Positions 7,934 to 15,088 of a stretch of DNA of 32,651 nt are shown one piece after another (the stretch's first letter is position 1; every line of letters starts with the position of its first letter). Location: contig CALVUQ010000019.1 in NCBI GenBank assembly GCA_944363615.1, positions 1 to 32,651 of the forward strand. Direction: 5' to 3'. The notes beneath the pieces are model-generated. The model ran no database searches. It was given only the letters and a program-made list of their open reading frames with translations, and was not told the DNA's origin. The position numbers were made by a program, and so were the translations under genes. Source of the DNA: an uncultured Clostridia bacterium (GTDB lineage: Bacteria; Bacillota; Clostridia; Christensenellales; Pumilibacteraceae).

Positions 7934-7967
7934 ACGGTCGTGTCGTTTCGGCGCGGCCGTTTTTTTT
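7934..7967 (+). terminator. Rho-independent terminator of rplM-rpsI
   Basis: A 9-bp stem, ACGGTCGTG (7934-7942) with CGCGGCCGT (7952-7960), including two wobble pairs, followed by seven Ts. Confidence 0.9.
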
Positions 7968-8677
7968 ATTCCGATATGTACGGCAAAACGGTTTTATCAA
8001 GCTAGGAAACCAAAGAGGCATGACGATTACGGTCGGGACGGAATTTTAATCGGGGGGGAGACGAAAATAATTCTAATAAATTAAAAAGGCTTATGACAAT
8101 TACGGTTATGACCTTATTTCGGGTTTTGGATTGCGGCGTATACAGCAGCGTATCGTCAAGGCAAAAAACAGAACACGACAGAATTTTGTTTATAACCTGA
8201 TTGAATATCGCATCTGTTTCTACGGATTATCGGTAAAATGGGTTAATGCGTTTATGCGTTGTTGCGCATATAAGGGATTCGGGTTTATTTCGGGCTGCAA
8301 AATCACGTTGATTGCGCATATGTGCTTACGACCTTATTTTGCCCAGTATTTTAAATCGGGAAAGGTGTACTGCCGATTGCAGGTGTATGTTAATTGTTTT
8401 CGCGTTTAATTAAGGAGATTTTTTCTGATTGCAGCTTAAAGGCAAGGGGCTTAACCATCGATTTGTTATTAAGACGATTTTTAATATTAAAGGTCAAAAA
8501 ATATTTTCTTCATTCTTTTGAAAAACGAGTAATCTGATGCGCATAAGTGATGTAAAAAATTTTAATGTAAGCTGTCAAATTTTAGAGGCTGAAGTTAACT
8601 TAAAATCGGTTTTTTTAATATTTACGCAAAAAACTTTTCCGTAACCACGATTATCGCAAAAGGCATAAGGGTTTTGT
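7968..8677. other. 710-bp gene-free stretch with degenerate repeats
   Basis: No convincing gene: the longest frame (about 8131-8409) needs a TTG start, has no ribosome binding site and is rich in Cys, Tyr, Phe and Arg as random AT-rich translation is. The stretch contains a degenerate direct repeat (8012-8040 and 8083-8113) and three copies of TGCGCATA (8263-8270, 8313-8320, 8538-8545). It could be decayed sequence or an unrecognised RNA; no terminator or promoter for an RNA was identified inside it. Confidence 0.45.
8012..8113 (+). repeat. Degenerate direct repeat, 73-nt period
   Basis: AAAGAGGC-ATGACGATTACGGT (8012-8033) recurs as AAAAAGGCTTATGACAATTACGGT (8083-8106). The 21-mers starting ATGAC at 8020 and 8093 share 16 bases. 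A third partial match, AATTACGGTCGTG, is part of the terminator at about 7930. Confidence 0.4.
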
Positions 8678-8706
8678 TTGATAAACCTTACGAATTGTGT
8701 TATAAT
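8678..8706 (+). promoter_or_regulatory. Sigma-A promoter of rsmA, predicted leaderless
   Basis: TTGATA (8678-8683), a 17-bp spacer and perfect TATAAT (8701-8706). The rsmA ATG is at 8713, exactly 6 nt after the -10 box, so transcription should begin on the start codon. Confidence 0.75.
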
Positions 8707-8712
8707 TTTTTC

Positions 8713-9558
8713 ATGGACGTATTAAGCAATCTTAAAAACAGCGGATTTACCTTTTCCAAGAAATACGGTCAGAACTTTTTAACCGACGAAAAACTTTTAT
8801 CCGATATCGCTTGCGACGCGCATATCGGCCGCGACGACGTAGTGCTGGAAGTGGGCGCGGGGGCGGGGACTCTTACCCGTGCGCTGGCGCAAAAGGCGGG
8901 GAAAGTCATAGCGTTTGAAATTGACCGCTCGCTTGAAACGACGCTGTCGCATACTCTTCGCGACTTTGACAACGTTACGGTAATTTACGACGACGTCACC
9001 AAATTCGGGGAAGAGGAGCTTGACGCTTTGACCGGCAAAAGGTACAAGGTGGTGGCTAATTTGCCTTACTATATCACCACACCGCTTTTGTTCATGTTTC
9101 TGGATCGCGCTGATCCGCCCGTTTCGCTTACCGTTATGGTGCAAAAGGAAGTCGCGGAAAGAATTTGCGCCACCGAAAAGAAAGGCGATTACGGCGCACT
9201 GTCCGTTTCCGTTGCGGTAAGGGCGGACGCCGAAATTACGCGTATTGTTCCGCGTGACAAGTTTATACCCGCTCCCAACGTGGACAGTGCGGTGGTAAAC
9301 ATAGTTTTAAGGGGCAAAACGGGCGCAAAGGACGACGCTACGCTTTACGGCCTTATCAAAAAAGCCTTTGCCATGAAGCGCAAAACCCTTACCAACAATC
9401 TTTCTTCTGGTTACTCTGTAACGAAACCCGAAGCAGAGGCGTGGCTTACTGAGGCCGGCGTTAAGCCGTCCGCCCGCGCCGAAGAACTGTCGCCCGCGCA
9501 ATTCGTCACTCTTTCCGACGTTATTTACGCAAAAACAAAAAATTCTTACCGAAAGTAA
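8713..9558 (+). CDS. rsmA: 16S rRNA dimethyladenosine transferase RsmA (KsgA)
   Basis: Dimethylates two adjacent adenines near the 3' end of 16S rRNA (A1518 and A1519 in E. coli numbering) late in 30S assembly, using SAM. The 281-residue length is normal. Motifs: FSKKYGQNFLTD near the N-terminus, the SAM-binding loop VLEVGAGAGTLT around residues 45-56, the acidic IAFEID, and the catalytic NLPY at 116-119. I take ATG 8713 as start; the longer frame needs TTG at 8674 and would run through a promoter. No Shine-Dalgarno precedes the ATG and the -10 box ends 6 nt upstream, so a leaderless mRNA is predicted. It stands alone, with its own promoter and terminator. Confidence 0.95.
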   Translation: MDVLSNLKNSGFTFSKKYGQNFLTDEKLLSDIACDAHIGRDDVVLEVGAGAGTLTRALAQKAGKVIAFEIDRSLETTLSHTLRDFDNVTVIYDDVTKFGEEELDALTGKRYKVVANLPYYITTPLLFMFLDRADPPVSLTVMVQKEVAERICATEKKGDYGALSVSVAVRADAEITRIVPRDKFIPAPNVDSAVVNIVLRGKTGAKDDATLYGLIKKAFAMKRKTLTNNLSSGYSVTKPEAEAWLTEAGVKPSARAEELSPAQFVTLSDVIYAKTKNSYRK

Positions 9559-9705
9559 GGAAGTTATTCCCGCAATCGGTAAAAAACAGCGGATTAAACG
9601 CTTGTAATGCCGATGCCGTTTCCTTTGCCGTTTTTTATACTGATGGAAAGTTTTTAGGTTAAGACTTTTTTAAATTTGCAAAAAATGCACTGTACAGAAT
9701 ATTTT

Positions 9706-9737
9706 CCCGTCCGCGAAAAAATGCGGGCGGTTGTTTT
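9706..9737 (+). terminator. Rho-independent terminator after rsmA
   Basis: CCGTCCGC (9707-9714) pairs with GCGGGCGG (9723-9730) with one wobble pair, followed by TTGTTTTT. It lies about 150 nt after the rsmA stop; the space between holds no gene. Confidence 0.75.
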
Positions 9738-9782
9738 TATGGAATCAAAAAAAATATTATGGCGTTTAAAGGGCAAAAACGT

Positions 9783-9811
9783 TTGCTTTATTGATTTAAA
9801 AGAATTATAAT
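9783..9811 (+). promoter_or_regulatory. Probable pckA promoter and long leader
   Basis: TTGCTT (9783-9788), a 17-bp spacer and perfect TATAAT (9806-9811), giving a leader of about 100 nt. The leader contains ACCCG (9848-9852) and CGGGT (9881-9885), which could pair, and the Shine-Dalgarno GGAGG at 9910-9914. A weaker alternative -10, TACAAT, lies at 9891-9896. Regulation of the leader is not evident. Confidence 0.5.
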
Positions 9812-9920
9812 ATATGCGGTGGAGATTGGGTTTCCGTCTAAACCGTTACCCGTTCAGCATCCTATTGTTTAAGTCAGGGTCGGGTAAAACTACAATGTAA
9901 ATATTTTTTGGAGGTTTTTT

Positions 9921-11489
9921 ATGAACACCTACGGAATCGAAAAACACAATATAATGACGCCAAAAAACGTATACCGCAACCTCAGTCCCGCGGTTCTTAC
10001 CGAAATGGCGCTTAAAACCGAAGAATGCAAACTTACCGATAAGGGCGCTCTTTTGGTGGAGACGGGCAAATATACCGGCCGCAGCCCCAAGGACCGCTAC
10101 GTAGTCGACGAGCCTACCACCACCGCCAACATCAACTGGAATAATGAAAACAAGAAGATTTCCGAAGAGACTTTCGAGCGCATTTACGGCGAAATCGCCG
10201 CTTATTTAAGCAACCGCGACATTTATATTTTCGACGGTTTTGCGGGCGCTGACGAAAAGTACAGAATCGGCATCAGAATCATCAACGAATACGCTTCTCA
10301 GAACCTTTTCATGCACAACATGCTTATCCGCCCCACCGCGGAAGAGCTTGAAAAGTTTGAAGAGAACTTTACCGTCATCTGCGCGCCCGGCCTTAAGCTT
10401 AACGCAGAGAAGGAGGGCATCAACTCCGAGGCGGCTATCATCCTCAACTTCAAGAAAAACATCGTCCTTATTGCGGGCTCCAAGTACTGCGGCGAAATGA
10501 AGAAATCCGTTTTCTCGGTCATGAACTACATATTGCCGCTTGAAGGCGTGCTGGGTATGCACTGCTCCGCCAACATGGCTATGGACGGCAGCGGCGACAC
10601 CGCGCTGTTCTTCGGCCTTTCCGGCACGGGCAAAACCACTCTTTCCGCCGACCCCAACCGCGGTCTTATCGGCGACGACGAGCACGGCTGGTCCGACAAG
10701 GGCATTTTCAACATAGAGGGCGGCTGCTACGCAAAGTGCATCGACCTCAGCAAGGAAAAGGAGCCTGAAATTTACGGCGCAATCCGTCACGGCGCAGTCG
10801 TGGAAAACGTCATCGTCGATCCCGATACCAGAATCCCCGATTACTCCGACAACAGCCTTACCGAGAACACCCGTGTTTCTTATCCCATCGATTTCATCGA
10901 CAACGCGGTCGTTCCTTCCGTGGGCGGACATCCCAAGACCATAATCTTCCTTACCGCAGACGCTTACGGCGTGTTGCCTCCCGTTTCTAAACTCACCAAG
11001 GAACAGGCTATGTATTACTTCGTTTCGGGTTATACCTCCAAAGTCGCGGGTACCGAGCGCGGTATAACCGACCCCGTTTCCACTTTCTCGACCTGCTTCG
11101 GTTCGCCTTTCCTGCCGCTTAAGTCCAGCGTTTATGCTGAGCTGCTCGGCGAAAAGATCGAGAAACACGGTTCCAACGTTTACCTTGTTAACACCGGATG
11201 GAACGGCACCGGCAAGAGAATGAGTCTTAAAGCTACCCGCGCAATGGTTACCGCCGCGCTTAACGGCAGCCTTGCAAACGTAGAGTATTACGTAGAGCCC
11301 TACTTCGGACTTAACGTGCCCAAGACCTGCCCGGGCGTCGAAAGCGAGATTCTTGATCCGCAGAACAGCTGGGCGGATAAAAAGGCTTACGACAAAAAGG
11401 CGAAAGACCTTGCCAAGAAGTTTGTGGAAAACTTCAAGAAATACGACCATATGCCCGCCGAAATCGTTAACGCAGGCCCCAAGGCGTAA
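9921..11489 (+). CDS. pckA: Phosphoenolpyruvate carboxykinase (ATP)
   Basis: Interconverts oxaloacetate plus ATP with phosphoenolpyruvate, CO2 and ADP; in fermentative anaerobes it often runs toward oxaloacetate to fix CO2 and make ATP. Its 522 residues match the ATP-dependent family. Seen: TGRSPKDRYVVDE near residue 50, GSKYCGEMKKSVFSVMNY near 180-200, the P-loop GLSGTGKT at 232-239, the metal-binding IGDDEHGW about 15 residues later, ENTRVSYPIDFI, and the C-terminal NTGWNGTGKRMSLKATRAM. A strong GGAGG sits six bases before the ATG. The gene is monocistronic, and its strong codon bias (many GGC, CTT, AAG) suggests high expression. The direction of flux cannot be told from the sequence. Confidence 0.97.
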   Translation: MNTYGIEKHNIMTPKNVYRNLSPAVLTEMALKTEECKLTDKGALLVETGKYTGRSPKDRYVVDEPTTTANINWNNENKKISEETFERIYGEIAAYLSNRDIYIFDGFAGADEKYRIGIRIINEYASQNLFMHNMLIRPTAEELEKFEENFTVICAPGLKLNAEKEGINSEAAIILNFKKNIVLIAGSKYCGEMKKSVFSVMNYILPLEGVLGMHCSANMAMDGSGDTALFFGLSGTGKTTLSADPNRGLIGDDEHGWSDKGIFNIEGGCYAKCIDLSKEKEPEIYGAIRHGAVVENVIVDPDTRIPDYSDNSLTENTRVSYPIDFIDNAVVPSVGGHPKTIIFLTADAYGVLPPVSKLTKEQAMYYFVSGYTSKVAGTERGITDPVSTFSTCFGSPFLPLKSSVYAELLGEKIEKHGSNVYLVNTGWNGTGKRMSLKATRAMVTAALNGSLANVEYYVEPYFGLNVPKTCPGVESEILDPQNSWADKKAYDKKAKDLAKKFVENFKKYDHMPAEIVNAGPKA

Positions 11490-11550
11490 TCCTTTCAGGT
11501 TCGGTTAAACAGATTATAAGGCCGCATAATTAAGGCATAATATTAAAAGA

Positions 11551-11585
11551 AAAACCGTCGTCCGCTTGAAGGACGGCGGTTTTTT
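11551..11585 (+). terminator. Rho-independent terminator of pckA
   Basis: AAAACCGTCGTCC (11551-11563) pairs with GGACGGCGGTTTT (11571-11583), with one wobble pair and a 7-nt loop, followed by Ts. Confidence 0.92.
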
Positions 11586-11591
11586 GCCGTT

Positions 11592-11642
11592 TGCTTGCAT
11601 CTCAATTTGCCGATTGCTTGTATCTTAAAAATATTTTAAGAT
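11592..11642. repeat. Imperfect 22-bp direct repeat followed by an AT-rich dyad
   Basis: TTGCTTGCATCTCAA (11592-11606) recurs as TTGCTTGTATCTTAA (11614-11628), 22 bp on. It runs into the near-perfect dyad ATCTTAAAA/TTTTAAGAT spanning 11622-11642. This could be a protein-binding site or a weak bidirectional terminator. No promoter stands close by, so the target gene is unclear. Confidence 0.35.
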
Positions 11643-11787
11643 TTTACAGGAATTTTATTTTTAAAGATTAAATTTTAAATTACTTAAATGACAAATAATT
11701 TGGCGTCACGTATGTTTTCGGTATCTAATGCGAAGACGAATCTTAAACGCGCTTAATCTGAAAGGATAAATATTCGGCTATGAATAC

Positions 11788-11910
11788 ATGAAGAGAAGCG
11801 AGGTATGCGCTTCAATTCATACTTTATTTAAGCTTTTCAGCGATTTTTTAGAGATAACGGCAAAAGTCAACGAAGAACTATCCTATTGGATTCTCGGCGG
11901 CGGCAAATGA
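11788..11910 (+). CDS. Possible 40-residue protein
   Basis: An ATG frame of 40 codons encodes a peptide starting MKRSEVCASIHTLFKLFSD and ending LSYWILGGGK. The middle alternates hydrophobic and charged residues in a pattern compatible with an amphipathic helix, and codon use is like that of neighbouring genes. No good Shine-Dalgarno lies before the ATG (AAAGGA at 11761-11766 is too far), and no family is recognised. It ends 20 nt before the promoter of the membrane protein gene. It may be a small gene, a remnant, or chance. Confidence 0.35.
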   Translation: MKRSEVCASIHTLFKLFSDFLEITAKVNEELSYWILGGGK

Positions 11911-11930
11911 GCTTAAGACTGTGAGTTTTG

Positions 11931-11959
11931 TTGACAAGAGGGCGGCGGCAATATATAAT
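11931..11959 (+). promoter_or_regulatory. Consensus sigma-A promoter of the membrane protein gene
   Basis: Perfect TTGACA (11931-11936), a 17-bp spacer and perfect TATAAT (11954-11959). The expected start near 11966 leaves a leader of about 25 nt before ATG 11991. Confidence 0.85.
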
Positions 11960-11990
11960 AAACCAAATCGGCGCGGGGAAAACGGACGGT

Positions 11991-13346
11991 ATGATAATAA
12001 AAGGTATAAAAAATTATCTTATAAATCTTAAATACGTTTTTACGCCTTTGGGAACTTTGTTTCTGGGGGTGGTGATAGGGCTGTCGGTGCTTATCCCCGA
12101 TATCGTTTCGGCGGTCGAATACGTTGTCAGCGAGGTAAGCGCGCTTGCGGAAAGTACCGTTCTGGATTTATCCGCGATGTGGAACAGCTTTCTGAGGGAA
12201 GTAAGCGGACTTAACTGGTCCGATCCTATTTCCGCGATACGCACGGCTTTGAATGAGCAATGGCTGGAGGCTACTTTTTTCTCATGCATAAACGCGCTTG
12301 TGGGCGATATCGAAACCTACAGGGAAGCGATTATGCGCATAATTCAAACGGCGGTCGGATTTGTCGCGTCGGGCACGGTGGCGTTTATTGTGTGGACTGT
12401 GGTCGGATTTGTCGGGGGATATTTCCTTACCAGGTTTCTGGTAAGACGCAACATCGCAAAAAGGGCGTTGTGGAAATTTCTTCTTGTTTCTTTTGTGGGC
12501 TCGCTGTTGTCCGCAACGCTTGTAGCAACGTGTCTGGTTATGATTGCCGCTCTTAAACTCGGCGCACTGTGGTCGTTTATACTTACTTTAATGCTTACCG
12601 GATTCGTTTCGCTTTTCGAGGCGTACATAGTTCACGGCAACAAACAGATAAAGCCCGTTGAGATTATCAATGTTTTCAATATCGCAAGACTTTTCTTGTC
12701 GGATCTGCTAATACTTACTGTGGCGCTGCTGATTTCCGCGGCGGTTAGTTCGGTGCTTAAAGGGCCTGTTTCATTGTTCGTGTGGGTGCCCCTTATCGAA
12801 ATAGCCCTGATAGTCATAAGCATGAATGCCGAGTCTTACGTCAAGTCAGTTGCCGAAAAGAAAAAAGCATTGCTTACGGCCGCGGCGACGAAATCGTCGG
12901 TTTCAGAGTCGGAGAGTATTAACGGCGAACGCGTTTTGCAAATTTCATCTGTGGCGGCAGAGAATTTAGAACACAGAGGAACAAAAGGAAAAACCGATTC
13001 TTTAACAACTGTTTCGGCGGATAAAACCCATTCGGCCGTCCCGGACTATTTAAATAAGAAATTCTCTGAAGACGGTGAAAATCACTCTTTTATTACAAGC
13101 GGCTTGAATGCAGTCAAAGCCACCGACAACCATAACAGCGGGAAAAAGAACAAAACGAATAATAACGTTTACGGCAGCAAAACGTCAAACGGGAGAGAAG
13201 AAAAAGCAGTTAAAACGGTTGATAACCGCGACGGCGGGAAAAAGAACAGGACGCAAGGCAACTATAAAAGCGGTAATAAGAAAGGCAAGGCAGCAAATGA
13301 AAGTAAAACCGACGGCGGTAAAACAACCAGCACGACGAGAGATTAA
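11991..13346 (+). CDS. Polytopic membrane protein of unknown function with basic low-complexity tail, 3' end frameshifted
   Basis: I start at ATG 11991 (451 residues), because the 21 codons in frame upstream of it lie over the promoter. The N-terminal 310 residues hold about six hydrophobic segments: FTPLGTLFLGVVIGLSVLI, TVAFIVWTVVGFVGGYFL, FLLVSFVGSLLSATLVATCL, SFILTLMLTGFVSLFEAYI, DLLILTVALLISAAV and FVWVPLIEIALIVI. The rest is a hydrophilic Lys/Asn/Gly/Ser-rich tail with a repeated unit, DNHNSGKKNKT and DNRDGGKKNRT, probably disordered and possibly binding nucleic acid or cell-wall polymers. The frame stops at 13346, but sequence with the same character continues in another frame to 13516. 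I recognise no family. Immediate neighbours give no functional hint. Confidence 0.7.
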   Translation: MIIKGIKNYLINLKYVFTPLGTLFLGVVIGLSVLIPDIVSAVEYVVSEVSALAESTVLDLSAMWNSFLREVSGLNWSDPISAIRTALNEQWLEATFFSCINALVGDIETYREAIMRIIQTAVGFVASGTVAFIVWTVVGFVGGYFLTRFLVRRNIAKRALWKFLLVSFVGSLLSATLVATCLVMIAALKLGALWSFILTLMLTGFVSLFEAYIVHGNKQIKPVEIINVFNIARLFLSDLLILTVALLISAAVSSVLKGPVSLFVWVPLIEIALIVISMNAESYVKSVAEKKKALLTAAATKSSVSESESINGERVLQISSVAAENLEHRGTKGKTDSLTTVSADKTHSAVPDYLNKKFSEDGENHSFITSGLNAVKATDNHNSGKKNKTNNNVYGSKTSNGREEKAVKTVDNRDGGKKNRTQGNYKSGNKKGKAANESKTDGGKTTSTTRD

Positions 13347-13516
13347 ACGGCGGAACAAAATACGCTGGTAATAAAGCGGTAAAATCCGATGACGTTACGA
13401 TAAAGACAGACGTAAAGGGAAACGCGTCTTCCTCTGCGGGGGAAAGCTCAAAGAAAAATAAAACCTTACATGAAAGAATATTAAGGAATGAAAAATTCCG
13501 TTTAGGCGAAAATTAA
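13322..13516 (+). pseudogene. Out-of-frame continuation of the membrane protein tail
   Basis: Shifted relative to the upstream frame, this stretch is open for about 64 codons. It encodes a hydrophilic tail including GGTKYAGNKAVKSDDVTIKT and KNKTLHERILRNEKFRLGEN, then TAA at 13514-13516. Removing two bases (TA) near 13344 would join TTRD to NGGTKYAGN and recreate the DN-x-GG-x-K unit seen twice upstream. This suggests a recent 2-bp insertion, a population variant or an assembly error rather than the natural gene end. Confidence 0.55.
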
Positions 13517-13643
13517 CGGAATTACTTTTATAGGAAAATTCATATTTCCTTTCCTTATGAAAGTATCTCCGGCCTTATATCGGGTATTCAACAAACAAAT
13601 CATAGCGAATGTTTTTTCAGTGAATTTGTAAAAAGTGTCTTTC

Positions 13644-13673
13644 TTGACAGGAAAAATCTCAAATACGGAAAAT
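13644..13673 (+). promoter_or_regulatory. Possible promoter of the SLOG gene
   Basis: Perfect TTGACA (13644-13649), an 18-bp spacer and a weak GAAAAT (13668-13673), five bases before ATG 13679. No good Shine-Dalgarno is present (only GGA at 13667-13669). If real, this would be a further near-leaderless start; the poor -10 makes it doubtful. Confidence 0.35.
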
Positions 13674-13678
13674 AATCT

Positions 13679-14209
13679 ATGGAATTAAACGAATTGAAAA
13701 TAGTACCGCAGTTTGCCGCGGAAACGGTGTGTTGCTTTACGGGCAACCGTCCGCACAAGCTACCTTGGGGCAGAAACGAGAACAGTATCGAGTTCAGAAA
13801 GGTAAAAGCCGATTTCGAAGCGACGATAAGACGGCTTTCGGACGAAGGATACTCTCTTTTCGTTTGCGGCGCGGCTTTGGGTGGTGACACGTATTTTGCC
13901 GAAGCGGTGATTGAAATTAAGAAAAGCAGAGAAGTTTTTTTGGAATGTGCGGTTCCTTTCCCCGCTCAGGCGGAAAACTGGTCGGAAGAGGACAGAAAAA
14001 GATATTCTTTCATCATAGATAAAAGCGATTTCGTCACGGTGATATCGCCGCATTACACGTCCGACTGCATGATGAAAAGGAACAGATATATGGTTGACAA
14101 GTCGTCGGTTATAGTTACTTTGGATTACTGCGCCGGCGGCGGAACCGCGGCGACCGTTGCGTATGCCAAAAAGAGAGGGTTAAGGATAATTCCTTTAAGA
14201 CGTAAATAA
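13679..14209 (+). CDS. SLOG-superfamily protein, DUF1273/YpsA-like
   Basis: A 176-residue Rossmann-like protein of the SLOG superfamily, related to Bacillus YpsA. Seen: the first strand and loop VCCFTGNRPHKLPWG at about residues 17-31, a Gly-rich turn CGAALGGDTYFAE, CAVPFPAQAENW, and near the C-terminus KRNRYMVDKSSVIVTLDYC and GGGTAATVAYAKKRGL. SLOG proteins are thought to bind nucleotides or related ligands. YpsA has been linked to cell division in Firmicutes, but the biochemical activity is not established. Single gene between its own probable promoter and the next promoter at 14233. Family confident, function open. Confidence 0.85.
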   Translation: MELNELKIVPQFAAETVCCFTGNRPHKLPWGRNENSIEFRKVKADFEATIRRLSDEGYSLFVCGAALGGDTYFAEAVIEIKKSREVFLECAVPFPAQAENWSEEDRKRYSFIIDKSDFVTVISPHYTSDCMMKRNRYMVDKSSVIVTLDYCAGGGTAATVAYAKKRGLRIIPLRRK

Positions 14210-14232
14210 TTTAAAAACGCACCGTAAAACAG

Positions 14233-14261
14233 TTTACAAACGTATCTCTTTTGCATATAAT
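14233..14261 (+). promoter_or_regulatory. Sigma-A promoter of the zinc-ribbon gene
   Basis: TTTACA (14233-14238), a 17-bp spacer and perfect TATAAT (14256-14261), with a leader of about 57 nt and the Shine-Dalgarno GGAG at 14312-14315. Confidence 0.8.
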
Positions 14262-14324
14262 ATTGCAGTAAGAAAAGCCGAAGAAAAAATTACGGGTTTT
14301 CGGCGCCGAACGGAGAAAATTTTT

Positions 14325-14819
14325 ATGAGCGAAAACAAGCCTAAATATATACTTTGTCCCCGCTGCGAGCTGAATTATATTGAAGAAAGCGAGGGCTACT
14401 GCAAAGTTTGCAAAGCGGCAATGGGTTTGCTTGACCCCAGTATTCTTATCCCTGAAGAGGAGGAGCTGACGGGGGAAAAGCTTTGTCCCGTTTGCAAAGT
14501 CAATTATATCGGCGAGGACGAAGACGTTTGTTTCCTTTGCAAGCGTGAAAGAGAAGCCAAGGAAGCCGCAGAGGACACCGAGGACGCATGGATGAACTTC
14601 GTTGACGAGGAAGTCCCCGAGGAAAGCGAGGACATGGCGGACATTTCGCTTTCGGAGCTTGCCGAAGAAGAAGACGAGGACGAAGAAGAGGATGAGGAAG
14701 AAAACTCACCCGACGACTTTGACTACGATATCGATGACGACGACTTCGAAGACGTGGACGACGAAGAAGACGAGGACGAAGACGAAGAAGACGACGAGGA
14801 AGCCGAGGACGATAAATAA
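14325..14819 (+). CDS. Double zinc-ribbon protein with extremely acidic tail
   Basis: A 164-residue protein. The N-terminal half has two CxxC-pair zinc ribbons: Cys11/Cys14 with Cys26/Cys29 (CPRC, CKVC) and Cys54/Cys57 with Cys69/Cys72 (CPVC, CFLC), and a shared NYI motif after each first pair. From about residue 75 on it is almost entirely Glu and Asp, probably disordered. Such polyacidic tails occur in proteins that touch RNA polymerase, histone-like proteins or ribosomes, or that mimic nucleic acid, but no function is known here. It has its own promoter and terminator. The acidic codons are mixed GAA/GAG/GAC/GAT, which argues against a recent simple repeat expansion. Coding status is sure, function unknown. 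Confidence 0.8.
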   Translation: MSENKPKYILCPRCELNYIEESEGYCKVCKAAMGLLDPSILIPEEEELTGEKLCPVCKVNYIGEDEDVCFLCKREREAKEAAEDTEDAWMNFVDEEVPEESEDMADISLSELAEEEDEDEEEDEEENSPDDFDYDIDDDDFEDVDDEEDEDEDEEDDEEAEDDK

Positions 14820-14827
14820 AGAATCAT

Positions 14828-14862
14828 ATCCCGCAGACGCAACAGTCGCCGGCGGGATTTTT
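14828..14862 (+). terminator. Rho-independent terminator of the zinc-ribbon gene
   Basis: ATCCCGC (14828-14834) pairs with GCGGGAT (14852-14858) and is followed by Ts; an inner CG/CG pair extends the stem. Confidence 0.85.
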
Positions 14863-15004
14863 ATATTTAAATAGATAAGGGGGCATGAGGGGGTTGCCGA
14901 AAGAGAACACGTATTTATTCGGTTATCACATCTTATAAAAGGCGCTTAAGCAATAGGATTCGGGCTTATCTAGACGGGAATTAAAAAAAGTTACCGAAAA
15001 ACGC

Positions 15005-15034
15005 TTTACATACTTTAAGCCGATAAAGTATAAT
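15005..15034 (+). promoter_or_regulatory. Sigma-A promoter of the YerC-type gene
   Basis: TTTACA (15005-15010), an 18-bp spacer and perfect TATAAT (15029-15034). Confidence 0.7.
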
Positions 15035-15088
15035 GAAACGGCGGACAAACGTGAATGAAAATTCAATCTGATTTACAGGGGCATGACA

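Noticed and set aside
8131..8409. A 92-codon frame in the large gene-free gap
   Set aside because: TTG start, no Shine-Dalgarno, and random-looking Cys/Tyr/Phe/Arg-rich content.
8674..8712. A TTG start for rsmA 13 codons upstream
   Set aside because: It would translate through the TATAAT promoter box and adds residues not typical of the family.
10206..11450. A 414-codon open frame on the minus strand over pckA
   Set aside because: Antisense shadow of a strongly biased gene; pckA motifs are complete on the plus strand.
11928..11990. An N-terminal extension of the membrane protein from TTG 11928
   Set aside because: The added codons cover a perfect TTGACA-17-TATAAT promoter; ATG 11991 lies downstream of it.
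14602..14874. A Lys/Thr-rich frame overlapping the acidic tail
   Set aside because: It is the frame-shifted reading of repeated GAA/GAC codons, which mechanically gives Lys/Thr/Arg runs.
15083..15088. The first of two ATGs for the YerC-type gene
   Set aside because: The Shine-Dalgarno AGGGG is only 1 nt from it but 7 nt from the second ATG at 15089.
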